This document shows, in pieces, positions 1 to 9,768 of a stretch of DNA of 64,000 nt (positions are counted from its first letter, which is position 1; the number at the start of each line of letters is the position of its first letter). Under the pieces are notes generated by a model that was not told where the DNA came from, made no database searches, and saw only the letters and a list, made by a program, of their open reading frames with translations. Origin of the DNA: Dyadobacter sp. CY345 (GTDB lineage Bacteria; Bacteroidota; Bacteroidia; Cytophagales; Spirosomataceae); the NCBI RefSeq assembly GCF_021502725.1, contig NZ_JAKFFS010000001.1, positions 186,001 through 250,000 of the forward strand. The letters run 5' to 3'. The translations under genes and the position numbers were made by a program.

Positions 1-9
1 CCCTTCCCT

Positions 10-2775
10 ATGAAAAGAAACTTTTACCTGTATATATTATTTACGGTCTTATTCAGTGCTGCGATGGCAAAAGCACAATCTTCCAAAATTTCCGGCCTGG
101 TTCAGGATTCGGAGACAAAGCAGCCACTGGCGGGAGCGTCTGTCGTGGCAAAAGGGAATATTGCCGGAACAATCACAAATGCCGCGGGTAGTTTTGAAAT
201 AACAACTTCATCAACAACTTTAATAATTTCGCTCGTTGGCTACGATCGTCAGGAGGTGAAGGTTAATAACAATTCGTTTATCACTATTTCCCTGAAATCA
301 TCTGCCGAAGAGTTGGATCAGGTCGTGATATCTGCTTCGCGTGTTGAAGAAAATATTCTGCGCTCGCCGGTAAGTATTGAAAAAATGGATATCCGGGGTA
401 TTCAGCAGACACCGTCCGCCAATTTTTATGATGGCTTGGTCAATATCAAGTCTCTGGATATGGTTACCAGCAGCTTGACTTACAAACAAATCAATACCCG
501 CGGATTTAATACAACAGGTAATGGTCGTTTTTTGCAACTTGTTGATGGTGTGGATAATCAGCCTGCTGGTTTGGGTTTCGCCATGGGTAATTTGTTCGGC
601 CCGCATGATCTTGATGTAGAAAGTGTCGAGTTAATTCCGGGAGCTGCCTCTGCGCTCTATGGCCCGGTGGCTTTTAACGGCATGTTGTATACCCGAACAA
701 AAAATCCTTTTGAATATCAGGGATTAAGTGTTCAGACAAAATTTGGTGTAAATCACATCGGAGACGGTACTGGTCTGGGCGCGAAACCGATGTATGATAT
801 GGCTGTCCGTTATGCAAAATCTTTTAACAACAGACTGGCTTTTAAAGTAAACGCTTCGTATTTAAAAGGCACTGATTGGTATGCCAATGATTACACGGAT
901 ATCGATCCGAATACGCCTGTCGAAAACAGAGGCCCAAATAATTCAGGTAAAAATTCATTGAATATTTATGGAGACGAAGTGGCTCAAAGTCTTGTTGGGA
1001 TTGGCCGCGTCTCCCGAACAGGTTATGAGGAAAAAGATCTTGCCAGTTATGGCGTGTATAGTTTAAAGTTAAATGGCGCGCTTCATTACCGGATAACGGA
1101 TAAGATCGAAGCGATTTATCAGGGTAATTTCAATCAGGGAACGGCGCAGTACACTGGCAGCAACAGGTTTGTGATCAATGATTTTAAATTGATACAACAT
1201 CGCCTTGAATTAAAAGGGAGTAATTTTTATGTCAGAGCTTATTCGAACAAAGAATTATCCACAAACTCGTACAACACAAGGGCGCTTGGACAGCAAATTA
1301 ACAGGACTTGGGTCCGCGATTTAAACGGAGCGACGGTAACGCCGGATAAGGCTGACGCAACGTGGTTTACAAGGTACGCGGCGGCATTCAACGGCACGAT
1401 CGGCGGTGTGGCAGGAAATGATAATAATGCAGCGAGAGCCTTTGCTGACCAGGGAAGAGTTTTGCCAGGCAGCGCGGAATTTGACGCTGAAAAAGAAAGA
1501 TTAATCAAAGTTCGGGGACTTTCAGGAGCGGGCATTTTGAGCGAATGCAAATTGGAACATATCGAAGGAATGTACGATTTCAGTTCCCTGCTTAAAGTTT
1601 TCAATTTACAGGTTGGCGGGAATTACAGAAAATATTACCTGAATACCGGCGGAACATTATTTGATGATAAAGATAAAAATCTGACCAACGAAGAATACGG
1701 AGCTTTTGCTCAGGCTTCAAAATCTTTATTTAAAGATCATTTGAAACTGACTCTGTCCGGTCGTTACGATAAAAATGAAAATTTTGAGGGAAGATTTACG
1801 CCACGCGCTTCGGCTGTTTATTCAGTTGGTGATCATAATTTCAGGGCTTCCTATCAAACTGGTTTCCGTAATCCAACGATCAGTGATCAGTATATTAAAT
1901 TAAATGTCGGGCCGATTATTATTCTCGGAGGTGCGCCATCAAACGCTATCGGCCAAAATGCATATGAAAATTCTTTCACTTCCGCGTCAGTTTCGGCCTT
2001 TGGTTCTGCTTTTGGAAAAGAAGTGCAGCAAGGTGTGCCTTTCCCGCAAGCGGTTGCGAATAATAAGGATAAGCTGGTAAAGTCAGATGTTCCTTACATC
2101 AAGGCAGAGCAGGTGAAAAGTTATGAGATTGGTTATAAGGGTTTGTTTGGAAAAAAACTGCTGGTAGATGTGAATTATTATCATAGCCAGTACACTGACT
2201 TTATTATCAATACGGTTGTTATCCGTCCGAATTCAAATGTCTTGGCCGCTGATGGATCGATTAATCTTGCCGCCGCAGGTGATATTCCTGCCGGAAATAT
2301 TCAGGCTTTTCAGCTATATACCAATGCTACTGATAAAGTTTCAATTCAGGGAGTAAGTGCAGGTTTGACTTATTCTTTTCCGAAATCATATCGTCTGAAT
2401 GCTAACTCAACCTGGGCAAGCTTTAATATTCTGGATGCAAATCCAAATAATATCCCTGCATTCAACACGCCGGAGTGGAAGACAAATCTGGTATTCAGCA
2501 ACCCGAAAGTTACAGAGAATTTAGGTTTCAGCGTCGCCTGGCATTGGCAGGATTCGTTTGATTGGTATGGCAGCTTTACGGAGATGCGTCCGGGCAAAAT
2601 AAATGCTTACAATTTATTGGATGCGCAGATCAGCTATAAAATTCCTTCGCTGAAAACGATCGTCAAACTTGGTGCAGCAAACCTGACGAATAAATATATC
2701 GTGCAGGCATACGGCTCTCCGGCAGTTGGAGGATTGTATTATGTAAGCTTGAATTTTGACCAAATATTCAGATAG
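10..2775 (+). CDS. TonB-dependent receptor with CarboxypepD_reg-like domain
   Basis: Outer-membrane active transporter of 921 residues that should import an unidentified substrate with TonB/ExbBD energy. Residues 1-23 form a signal peptide ending in AKAQ. A carboxypeptidase-regulatory-like beta domain follows (about 26-100, with GLVQDSETKQPLAGASV). Then comes a plug domain (about 105-230) and a beta-barrel that ends in the aromatic-rich FDQIFR terminus. The length is normal for the family. The ATG lies nine bases inside the window, so its promoter is outside. The next gene, an MFS permease, begins 16 bases downstream, which suggests a two-step uptake module (outer membrane, then inner membrane). 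The substrate cannot be read from the sequence. Confidence 0.93.
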   Translation: MKRNFYLYILFTVLFSAAMAKAQSSKISGLVQDSETKQPLAGASVVAKGNIAGTITNAAGSFEITTSSTTLIISLVGYDRQEVKVNNNSFITISLKSSAEELDQVVISASRVEENILRSPVSIEKMDIRGIQQTPSANFYDGLVNIKSLDMVTSSLTYKQINTRGFNTTGNGRFLQLVDGVDNQPAGLGFAMGNLFGPHDLDVESVELIPGAASALYGPVAFNGMLYTRTKNPFEYQGLSVQTKFGVNHIGDGTGLGAKPMYDMAVRYAKSFNNRLAFKVNASYLKGTDWYANDYTDIDPNTPVENRGPNNSGKNSLNIYGDEVAQSLVGIGRVSRTGYEEKDLASYGVYSLKLNGALHYRITDKIEAIYQGNFNQGTAQYTGSNRFVINDFKLIQHRLELKGSNFYVRAYSNKELSTNSYNTRALGQQINRTWVRDLNGATVTPDKADATWFTRYAAAFNGTIGGVAGNDNNAARAFADQGRVLPGSAEFDAEKERLIKVRGLSGAGILSECKLEHIEGMYDFSSLLKVFNLQVGGNYRKYYLNTGGTLFDDKDKNLTNEEYGAFAQASKSLFKDHLKLTLSGRYDKNENFEGRFTPRASAVYSVGDHNFRASYQTGFRNPTISDQYIKLNVGPIIILGGAPSNAIGQNAYENSFTSASVSAFGSAFGKEVQQGVPFPQAVANNKDKLVKSDVPYIKAEQVKSYEIGYKGLFGKKLLVDVNYYHSQYTDFIINTVVIRPNSNVLAADGSINLAAAGDIPAGNIQAFQLYTNATDKVSIQGVSAGLTYSFPKSYRLNANSTWASFNILDANPNNIPAFNTPEWKTNLVFSNPKVTENLGFSVAWHWQDSFDWYGSFTEMRPGKINAYNLLDAQISYKIPSLKTIVKLGAANLTNKYIVQAYGSPAVGGLYYVSLNFDQIFR

Positions 2776-2791
2776 GTTTATAAAAATAATT

Positions 2792-4042
2792 ATGGAAACC
2801 CTGGAATTGCAAAAGGCAAAAAGTCACGTATTGTCCAGAAACTGGATCGCATTCGGTTTGTGTATGGTGAGCTATATTCTTAGCGGAACGGTATCCACAT
2901 TGATGTCGGTTTATTTGCCGGTTGCGATTCCTGACCTCTTAAAAAGAAATGTTTCGGAGGCCGAACTGGGGGAAATCGGAGCTTACGTGAACGCGACATT
3001 TTTATATGGCTGGATGCTGGGAGGGCTGCTTTTTGGTCTGATTAGTGATAAAATCGGAAGGGTCAAAACACTGGCTCTGGCAACAGCGCTTTCGGGTTTA
3101 GGGACTTGTCTTGTTGTGATCGTGCCAGACTGGTATATTTTAATGGGACTAAGATTCCTGACTGGAATGGGTGTTGGCGGGGTATTGCTGGTATCGACAG
3201 TTTACATTTCCGAAATATGGGAGAAACGCACGCGTCCGGTAATGCTGGGAATTCTGGCTGTTTCTTTTCCAATCGGCATTGTAGCGACAGGAAGTTTAAA
3301 CATACTTTTTGCGGAATGGAGACCGGCATTTGGTCTTGGTATTATTCCTATTGTTATTGCTGTTTTGATTTTACTGACGTTAAAAGAATCAACATCATGG
3401 CAACTGACCAGGACACAAGTTTCCCAAAAACCGGAAAGTATTTTTGATAAAACAAACAGGCCAAATCTTATCGCAGGATCTGTGATTTTTGGTTCGGTAC
3501 TTATAGGTCTCTGGGGTATTTTTTCCTGGCTTCCGACCTGGGTTCAAACGTTACTTGCGGCTGGCGAAGATGGTCAGAAACAACGCGGCCTGACCATGGT
3601 ACTTCTGGGGTTAGGCGGAATAACCGGCGGGATTTTGTCAGGTTTTTTGATCCGGAATTTCGGAAGCAGAAAAATCCTGATGATGACTTTTTCCGGTTGT
3701 ATCGTTATGTGCGGGATTTTGTTTATTACAAACCATACTTTCAATACGGTCATTTATGGGGAAATAGCGGCACTGGCACTTTTCTTTGGCATCAGCCAGG
3801 GTGCTTTGTCAAGCTATATTCCTGAATTATTTCCGGTGGTGATCAGGGCAACGGCGACAGGCTTTTGCTTTAATATCGGCCGCTTTTTTACTGCTACTGC
3901 TGTTTTTTTTATCGGTGCGCTGGTTGCAATCCTTGGTGGATTTGGCAATGCATTAATGGTTTTTTCAATACCATTTCTCATCGCTTTGACCGCTGCCTGG
4001 TTCAGCAGAGACACGGATACTAATATTAAGAACTTATCATAG
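2792..4042 (+). CDS. MFS transporter
   Basis: Inner-membrane major facilitator permease, 416 residues with about 12 hydrophobic helices. The loop between helices 2 and 3 carries the MFS signature (GLISDKIGRVKTL), and a second, weaker copy (GFLIRNFGSRKIL) sits at the start of the second half, as expected for the 6+6 duplication. I chose the ATG at 2792 rather than an in-frame ATG at 2756, because the latter overlaps the TonB receptor and adds a polar stretch not typical of MFS N-termini. It resembles organic-acid or sugar-acid MFS carriers, but the substrate is unknown. It probably shares a transcript with the upstream TonB-dependent receptor; a strong terminator follows. Confidence 0.9.
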   Translation: METLELQKAKSHVLSRNWIAFGLCMVSYILSGTVSTLMSVYLPVAIPDLLKRNVSEAELGEIGAYVNATFLYGWMLGGLLFGLISDKIGRVKTLALATALSGLGTCLVVIVPDWYILMGLRFLTGMGVGGVLLVSTVYISEIWEKRTRPVMLGILAVSFPIGIVATGSLNILFAEWRPAFGLGIIPIVIAVLILLTLKESTSWQLTRTQVSQKPESIFDKTNRPNLIAGSVIFGSVLIGLWGIFSWLPTWVQTLLAAGEDGQKQRGLTMVLLGLGGITGGILSGFLIRNFGSRKILMMTFSGCIVMCGILFITNHTFNTVIYGEIAALALFFGISQGALSSYIPELFPVVIRATATGFCFNIGRFFTATAVFFIGALVAILGGFGNALMVFSIPFLIALTAAWFSRDTDTNIKNLS

Positions 4043-4058
4043 GTTAATTAATTCAAGC

Positions 4059-4094
4059 AAACGGACTTGTCATTTGACGAGTCCGTTTCTCTAA
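4059..4094 (+). terminator. Rho-independent terminator after the MFS gene
   Basis: AAACGGACT (4059-4067) pairs with AGTCCGTTT (4080-4088), and the inner TGTC/GACG bases extend the stem. The loop is ATTT and a short T-containing tail follows. It closes the TonB receptor-MFS transcription unit. Confidence 0.75.
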
Positions 4095-4127
4095 AATTGC
4101 AAAACCTTTGTTTATCAAAATTTTACA

Positions 4128-5276
4128 ATGAAAAAATATTTTTACGTCGGCATTATCGGATTAATTCTTTTTGAAATTGCCAAAGTTTATTTCATCATGC
4201 CCATGCCGGGAAGTCAGCGGATGAATAGTATTGATCTCGCTTATTTTTTGCATACCTGGCGCTGGACGTTCAGGATTTTATTTATTATACTCATCCTCCT
4301 GGGCTCGCCCTCAGTTTTTAAAACAAAGAAAAAGTGGCTGCCGGCTTTGATGATATTATTGGTCGCAGGAGTGGCCTACGCTGCTAATTTTGAAATGGCG
4401 GCTGATACCATGTTTTACCAACCGAAAACGCTATTGCTGAAAAATGCGGGAAGTAATAAGGTTGACAAAGACAGACTGGTTATCGGCGTCGAAGAAAATG
4501 GAGAGGCAAAAGCATATCCAATTCAGTATATCGGGTATCATCACCAGGTTGAGGTTCAATTAAATGGGAGACCTGTTATTGTTACCTATTGCACGGTTTG
4601 CAGAACCGGAAGGGTTTTTGAACCTGTTGTAAATAATCAGCCGGATGTTTTTAGATTGGTCGGAATGGATCATTTCAACGCCATGTTTGAAGACGGGAAA
4701 ACGCACAGCTGGTGGCGGCAGGCAAATGGCGAAGCAATTGCAGGACCATCAAAAGGGCAAACTTTGCCTGAAATCAACAGCACGCAAACATCTTTGGGCG
4801 AATGGCTGAAACTGCATCCAAACAGCCAGATCATGCAGCCGGATCCGGAATTTCAGATGAAGTATGATTCCATGAGCAAGTATGAAAGCGGGAAAGGTAA
4901 ATCCGCGCTGACGAAGACTGATTCTCTATCCTGGAAAGAAAAATCCTGGGTTGTTGGAATTCAGATGGGAAAAGAAAGTAAAGCTTTTGACTGGAACCGT
5001 TTAAAAAAAGAAAGAGTGATTAATAGTGAAGTTGGAAATACGCCGGTTGTTTTGGTTCTGGCTTCGGATGATAAAAGCTTTTTCGCTTTCATCAGGTCTT
5101 CTCAACAAGAGAATTTTATAGTAAGAAATGACACAATTATCGGCGCGGAAAACAGATATAATCTGCTTGGTAAAAATGTTACATCTGAATCTTCAAATGA
5201 TTTAAAACCCATAAACGCCTACCAGGAATTCTGGCATAGCTGGCAGACATTTCACCCTAAAACTGAGAAGTATTAA
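4128..5276 (+). CDS. DUF3179 domain-containing membrane protein
   Basis: 382 residues. The N-terminus has about three membrane helices (roughly 5-25, 45-62 and 72-90). A DUF3179 domain fills the rest, with the typical DRLVIGVEENGEAKAYP, a VTYCTVCRTG cysteine-containing segment near residue 160, the GMDHFNAMF stretch and a SWWRQANGEAI block. DUF3179 proteins have no established biochemical role. The CxxC motif in YCTVCR is visible and could be redox-active or bind metal, but that is inference. The gene stands alone between two terminators. A plausible redox neighbour, the AhpD-like gene, lies just downstream but beyond a terminator. Confidence 0.88.
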   Translation: MKKYFYVGIIGLILFEIAKVYFIMPMPGSQRMNSIDLAYFLHTWRWTFRILFIILILLGSPSVFKTKKKWLPALMILLVAGVAYAANFEMAADTMFYQPKTLLLKNAGSNKVDKDRLVIGVEENGEAKAYPIQYIGYHHQVEVQLNGRPVIVTYCTVCRTGRVFEPVVNNQPDVFRLVGMDHFNAMFEDGKTHSWWRQANGEAIAGPSKGQTLPEINSTQTSLGEWLKLHPNSQIMQPDPEFQMKYDSMSKYESGKGKSALTKTDSLSWKEKSWVVGIQMGKESKAFDWNRLKKERVINSEVGNTPVVLVLASDDKSFFAFIRSSQQENFIVRNDTIIGAENRYNLLGKNVTSESSNDLKPINAYQEFWHSWQTFHPKTEKY

Positions 5277-5305
5277 AACACAAAAGTTATTAGCCATGAT
5301 TTTAA

Positions 5306-5339
5306 TTCGGTCGCTCATTTTCGGGCGGCCGAAATTTTT
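5306..5339 (+). terminator. Rho-independent terminator between the DUF3179 and AhpD-like genes
   Basis: TTCGGTCGCTC (5306-5316) pairs with GGGCGGCCGAA (5323-5333), with two G:U pairs. The loop is ATTTTC and five T follow. Because it sits inside the N-terminal extension of the next reading frame, it argues that the next gene starts at 5365 rather than 5296. Confidence 0.75.
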
Positions 5340-5364
5340 GATTCCCATATTAATCTTCAATAAA

Positions 5365-5934
5365 ATGGCGCATATAAAAATTCCGGAAGAAGACCAATTA
5401 CCTGGGATTCGCGGTCTGATGGCTTTCAGGCCAGAAACCGCCAAACCCTTAAATGACCTCGCTGAGGCTTTGTTGAGAAAAACAGATAACGATCTGTCAA
5501 GAGGCGACCGGGAGTTGATCGCTACCTACGTTTCCTATCTAAATGATTGCCTTTTCTGCCAAAGCGTACATGGGGCGGCAGCGCAATGTTACCTGGAAGA
5601 TGACGGAACGTTGGTAAGGCAGGTTAAAAACAATTTTGTCGAATCAAAGGTTTCTGAAAAAATGAAAAGCCTGTTGTCCATTGCTGCAAGCGTTCAGAAG
5701 GGTGGGAAATTTGTCACCCCTGATCAAATTGAAATTGCAAAAAATAACGGCGCAACAGATTCGGAGATACACGACACAGTTTTGATCGCTGCGGCATTTT
5801 GTATGTTCAACCGTTACGTGGATGGTTTGGGAACTTGGGCATCGGCTGATCAGGAAAGTTATATTCCAAGAGGAAAGAGGATTGTTGAAGAAGGATATGC
5901 GGGTTATGATCCGATGAAGAGTTTGTTGAAATAA
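5365..5934 (+). CDS. Carboxymuconolactone decarboxylase / AhpD-like peroxidase-related protein
   Basis: 189 residues from the ATG at 5365. The AhpD-like alpha-helical fold is indicated by the CxxCxxxH motif (C62, C65, H69 in NDCLFCQSVH), preceded by the usual acidic GDRELIATYVS helix. AhpD-type proteins use this cysteine pair in peroxidase or disulfide relay chemistry in the cytoplasm. The actual reductant and substrate here are not known. An upstream in-frame ATG at 5296 is rejected because the intervening DNA forms a strong terminator hairpin (5306-5339). There is no signal peptide. Confidence 0.85.
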   Translation: MAHIKIPEEDQLPGIRGLMAFRPETAKPLNDLAEALLRKTDNDLSRGDRELIATYVSYLNDCLFCQSVHGAAAQCYLEDDGTLVRQVKNNFVESKVSEKMKSLLSIAASVQKGGKFVTPDQIEIAKNNGATDSEIHDTVLIAAAFCMFNRYVDGLGTWASADQESYIPRGKRIVEEGYAGYDPMKSLLK

Positions 5935-6066
5935 ACCGTTGGTTAACAACTAAATGAAGGTGAATACTTTAATGGAAAAATTATATTCTTGTTAATATTC
6001 AAAGCCTATTATCATCATGTGCTTTATTACAGCGAACTTTGACGATCTACTGTTCGTTCTACATTC

Positions 6067-7065
6067 ATGAAAATCCTTATTACCGGAGCCACAGGTTTAG
6101 TTGGAAGTACTGTTGCAAGGCAACTTCTGGCAGAAAATCATACTGTTTTTGCACTTGTTCGTTCAGGTTCCGACAGAAGTCTTCTCAATGATATTGAAAA
6201 AAATATCCAATGGATTGAAGGTGATATATTGGATATCAAGTCGTTAGAGGAAGCGATGGATCAGGTTGAGTATGTGGTTCATACCGCCGCCGTTGTCTCC
6301 TTTATTCCCAAAGACCGGAAAATGATGTACAAAGTCAATATGGAAGGCACTGCCAATGTTGTCAATGTTTGTCTGAAATACGATATCAAAAAATTTTGTC
6401 ATGTTAGCAGTATCGCCGCCATCGGACGGCCTGATTCTCGAAAAATTATTGATGGTCAGGACCTGATTATTGACGAGGATCAGCGCTGGGAAGAATCTCC
6501 TGAAAATTCTGAATATGCAAAATCTAAATATCTGGCTGAACTCGAAGTTTGGCGTGGTATGGAAGAAGGATTAAATGCAGTCATCGTAAACCCTACATTA
6601 ATTCTCGGCGAGGGCGACTGGGCGAAAAGCAGTACACAGATTTTTAGATACGTTTATCAGGAAAAACCATTTTACACCGAAGGCATCGCAAACTATGTCG
6701 ATGTTCAGGACGTGGCAAAAGCGGTCGTTCAGCTGCTTGCGTCGGATATTTCCGGGGAAAGATTTTTGCTGAATGCGGGGAGCATTTCCTATCAATCTTT
6801 GTTTAATAGTATTGCGGATGCAATGGGTAAAAAGCGGCCGGCCTTTAAAGTCGGTCCCGGACTGGCGGGTGTGATCTGGCGTGTGGAGGCTGTGCGTACC
6901 TGGCTGATGGGGACGAAGCCGCTGATCACGAAAGAGACCGCACAATCGAGTGCAAGAAGATTCCGTTATAACAACGAAAAAATTAAAAAAGCAATCGGGT
7001 TTGAGTTTCAGCCTATTGAAAAAACGATCGCTCGGGTGAGTGAAAGTTTGATCGGCAAGATTTGA
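6067..7065 (+). CDS. NAD-dependent epimerase/dehydratase (extended SDR) family protein
   Basis: 332 residues. An N-terminal Rossmann motif (ITGATGLVGS, residues 5-14) binds NAD(P). The catalytic Y-x3-K appears as YAKSK near residue 150, with an SSIAA serine segment ahead of it, so the extended SDR triad looks complete. Family members epimerise or dehydrate nucleotide sugars, or reduce aldehyde and flavonol-like substrates; the substrate cannot be assigned. It is preceded by a 130-base intergenic gap and is probably monocistronic. Confidence 0.9.
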   Translation: MKILITGATGLVGSTVARQLLAENHTVFALVRSGSDRSLLNDIEKNIQWIEGDILDIKSLEEAMDQVEYVVHTAAVVSFIPKDRKMMYKVNMEGTANVVNVCLKYDIKKFCHVSSIAAIGRPDSRKIIDGQDLIIDEDQRWEESPENSEYAKSKYLAELEVWRGMEEGLNAVIVNPTLILGEGDWAKSSTQIFRYVYQEKPFYTEGIANYVDVQDVAKAVVQLLASDISGERFLLNAGSISYQSLFNSIADAMGKKRPAFKVGPGLAGVIWRVEAVRTWLMGTKPLITKETAQSSARRFRYNNEKIKKAIGFEFQPIEKTIARVSESLIGKI

Positions 7066-7143
7066 ATAGACCGGATTTATTTTTAACTTTCTTTTATTAT
7101 AGTTAGTGGTAAATTTACCCTCAACTCTAACCTACTGATCCGT

Positions 7144-8550
7144 ATGATGGAGAAAAACTTCGGGGAAAGAAAAGATTACATGAAAGAAACATTGCTCAGG
7201 TTTGAAAGAATGTTGAAAACCAAAGAGTCAGAGTTTTTCGATTTGGATACATACGAGAAAGTAACGGAGTATTATTTGGAAAAAGGGGATTGGGATAAGG
7301 CTTATCAGGCCTGCGAGTTAGGTTTGGCAGATTTTCCATATTCGCTTGATTTATTGCTTAACAAAGTACAGCTTCACGCCAATCGCGGCGAGCATGATCT
7401 GGCGATGGAGATATTGGAGCGTGCTTCTCTTTTTCATCCCGGCGACGTTGAAATTTCCTTTATGCAGGTGGGCATTGCCAATATGATGGGCGAATATGAA
7501 GAAGCGATCACAATTCTGGAAGGACTTTTGAACAGGGTGGAGGACAAGGATGAAATCTATTTTCAAATAGGGCAGACATTTCAGAACTGGGGAAAATATG
7601 ATGAGGCGATTTTAAATTACAAACTTTCATTACGAAACAACCTGAATAATGAGAGTGCATTATATGAGCTGGCACATTGCCTGGATTTGATTGGTGAGCT
7701 TGAAAGTCATCTTGCTTATTATCATGAATTGGTGGATCGTGATCCGTTTTCACAACATGCCTGGTATAACCTCGGAATAGCATTCAGCAAACTTGAACGC
7801 TTCGAAGATGCGGTGAATGCTTATGAATATGCAACGCTTGTAAAAGACGATTTTGCGTCTGCTTTTTTTCAACTCGGTAATTCTTACATGAGCCTTGAAC
7901 AATATGAGCAGGCAAAAATACAATATCTGAGAGCCATAGAACTGGAAGGCAAGCAAACAGAAACCTGTTGTTGTCTGGGGACCTGTTATGAGAAACTTGG
8001 TGATTTTGAAACCGCAATAAAATACTATCGTGAGGCTGTAAAACTGGATAGTCAGTGGGACGACGGCTGGTATGGTCTGGGGATATGTTTCAGCGAACTC
8101 GGACGCTGGTATGAGGCAGTTGGGTTTTTAAGAAAAGCGATTCAGATCACAGAATTAAATCCTGATTACTGGCTTGCTCTGGCCGAAACTGAATTCCGGG
8201 TTGGGAATGTCATTTCAGCATTCGAAGCTTTTGAAAAAGCCGCCGAAATTGAACCTTCAAATCCTGATATCTGGCTAAAATGGTCTTTTGTACTTTTTGA
8301 GCAGGGAAATTATGCGCGTGCCTGTGATCTGATACAAGCTGCGATTGACGAAATGCCCGAAGAAGCGGATCTTTATTATCGTATGGCAGTTTATCAGATC
8401 CACGCCGGCGATTATCGAGAAGCTTTGGTTAATCTGGAAGTGGCGCTTACCCTTGATTATGATGCCCATTTACAGCTTTTTGACTTTTTTCCTGAATTGG
8501 AAAAACAAAAAGCATTGTTCAGAATTATCGAACAGTACCGCGAAAAGTAG
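7144..8550 (+). CDS. Tetratricopeptide repeat protein
   Basis: 468 residues without signal peptide or membrane helices, so probably cytoplasmic. Successive 34-residue helical repeats run from about residue 45 to the end, with typical TPR positions such as AWYNLGIAFSKLERFEDAV, AFFQLGNSYMSLEQYEQA and GWYGLGICFSELGRWYEA; I see ten or more units. TPR arrays scaffold protein-protein interaction, and no enzymatic domain is attached. The first ATG is used; an ATG at 7180 is an alternative start. The 3' end runs into a bidirectional hairpin shared with the convergent glycosyltransferase gene. Confidence 0.9.
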   Translation: MMEKNFGERKDYMKETLLRFERMLKTKESEFFDLDTYEKVTEYYLEKGDWDKAYQACELGLADFPYSLDLLLNKVQLHANRGEHDLAMEILERASLFHPGDVEISFMQVGIANMMGEYEEAITILEGLLNRVEDKDEIYFQIGQTFQNWGKYDEAILNYKLSLRNNLNNESALYELAHCLDLIGELESHLAYYHELVDRDPFSQHAWYNLGIAFSKLERFEDAVNAYEYATLVKDDFASAFFQLGNSYMSLEQYEQAKIQYLRAIELEGKQTETCCCLGTCYEKLGDFETAIKYYREAVKLDSQWDDGWYGLGICFSELGRWYEAVGFLRKAIQITELNPDYWLALAETEFRVGNVISAFEAFEKAAEIEPSNPDIWLKWSFVLFEQGNYARACDLIQAAIDEMPEEADLYYRMAVYQIHAGDYREALVNLEVALTLDYDAHLQLFDFFPELEKQKALFRIIEQYREK

Positions 8551-8570
8551 TATCGGATTATAAAATATTG

Positions 8571-8612
8571 ACAGTTTCTTGAACCTGCTATCTCAGAACT
8601 TCAAGAAACTGT
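8571..8612. terminator. Bidirectional terminator hairpin overlapping the 3' end of the GT9 gene
   Basis: ACAGTTTCTTGAA (8571-8583) and TTCAAGAAACTGT (8600-8612) form a perfect 13-bp stem with a 16-base loop between convergent genes. The right arm lies inside the last codons of the minus-strand GT9 gene. Confidence 0.7.
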
Positions 8613-9583
8613 TCTGTTTTAATGTCGACAGCACATTTGAAATGGCCTTGGGGACAAGCCTTGTGACCATGAAGCCCACAGGGACGGCAGGTTAATTTTT
8701 CCAAAACTTCAATAAGATGTGAATTGTCAGACAACGGCCCGAAGCCAAATTCCGGAACTGTTGAACAATAAACTGCCGTTACGGAAGCATTGACCGCAGA
8801 GCTGATATGCATAGGTGCAGAATCGTTCACAAAATTCATTACCGAAGATTTCATCAAAGCGGCGGATTGCAGGAAGGATAGTTTTCCGCATAAGTTCTGA
8901 ACCTTTGCTTTGGAAGAAATCTGATTTTGAATACTCTGTGCCAGTTCATCATCGCCTGGTCCGCCGAGGAGAAAAATCTGATATCGATCTGTAATTTGAC
9001 TGATAAACTTGATCCAACCTTCCGCTGGATATTGTTTCGTAAACCAAACAGAAGCCGGCGCGATACAGATATAAGATTTTGACTGATAATGTTTTACGAA
9101 ATTGTAGTCATCCGCAGAAGGATATAATCTTGGTTTAAGAAGTTCGCCCGAAATCTCATTTTTTACAAGTTCGAAGTTACGGGTTGTTTCATGGATACCA
9201 TTTTCAATTTTGTGCGGAAATTTATTAGTAAAAAGAAAAGAAAATGGATTTTTGTCAAAACCAGTGGTCTTTGGAGCCTTTGAAAATGCCGTCAGCATTC
9301 CCGTTCCGCCAAACCTTTGTAAATTGATAACCCAGTCATATTCCGATTTTCTTATTTGTTTTAATAACTGGAAAAGGCTTTTGAACTTACCCTCTTTCTT
9401 TTTCCAAATCAGTACATTGTTCAAGTAAGGATGATTTTCAAAAAGGCCTTCATTACCTTTTCGAACCAGAAAATCAATTTTTGCGTCCGGTAAACCCTGA
9501 TGCAGGTTTTCCAATAATGAGGTCGCAAGAATTACATCGCCGATAAAAGCAGTTTGGATAACGAGTATGCGCCTAGGAATCAT
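8588..9583 (-). CDS. Glycosyltransferase family 9 (heptosyltransferase-like)
   Basis: 331 residues. The N-terminus RRILVIQTAFIGDVIL is the GT9 signature, and the FVNDSAPMHISSAV segment near residue 255 matches the ADP-heptose-binding region of WaaC/WaaF-like enzymes. A C-terminal cysteine cluster (CRPCGLHGHKACPQGHFKC) is common in Bacteroidota GT9 proteins. The likely role is addition of a sugar to the lipopolysaccharide core on the cytoplasmic face of the inner membrane; the exact sugar is unknown. No other LPS genes are adjacent. The last codons are part of a terminator hairpin. Confidence 0.9.
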   Translation of the reverse strand: MIPRRILVIQTAFIGDVILATSLLENLHQGLPDAKIDFLVRKGNEGLFENHPYLNNVLIWKKKEGKFKSLFQLLKQIRKSEYDWVINLQRFGGTGMLTAFSKAPKTTGFDKNPFSFLFTNKFPHKIENGIHETTRNFELVKNEISGELLKPRLYPSADDYNFVKHYQSKSYICIAPASVWFTKQYPAEGWIKFISQITDRYQIFLLGGPGDDELAQSIQNQISSKAKVQNLCGKLSFLQSAALMKSSVMNFVNDSAPMHISSAVNASVTAVYCSTVPEFGFGPLSDNSHLIEVLEKLTCRPCGLHGHKACPQGHFKCAVDIKTEQFLEVLR

Positions 9584-9714
9584 GTGATTGGAATCAAAAA
9601 TTATATTTTCAAAATAAAATTAATAAGTAATTGATTTTCAATAAATTATTAATTTTTCAATAAGTCGCTTTTTGACCATTGGCCTAAAAAAAACATCTTT
9701 CAAACAAAAGTCTG

Positions 9715-9722
9715 TAATTTTG
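9715..9722 (+). promoter_or_regulatory. Candidate Bacteroidota -7 box upstream of the M16 peptidase gene
   Basis: TAATTTTG fits the TAnnTTTG -7 consensus and lies about 50 bases before the first possible ATG. The -33 element is weak (a TTTC about 19 bases upstream), so this is a sequence match only. Confidence 0.35.
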
Positions 9723-9768
9723 CAGACATCACCGAAAATTATTGACAGGTAATTTGTGTTCATAAGGA

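Noticed and set aside
2756..2791. Longer MFS N-terminus starting at 2756
   Set aside because: It overlaps the TonB receptor and adds a polar segment; the ATG at 2792 gives a normal family N-terminus.
5296..5364. Longer AhpD-like protein starting at 5296
   Set aside because: This segment folds into a strong intrinsic terminator (5306-5339) that ends the upstream gene.
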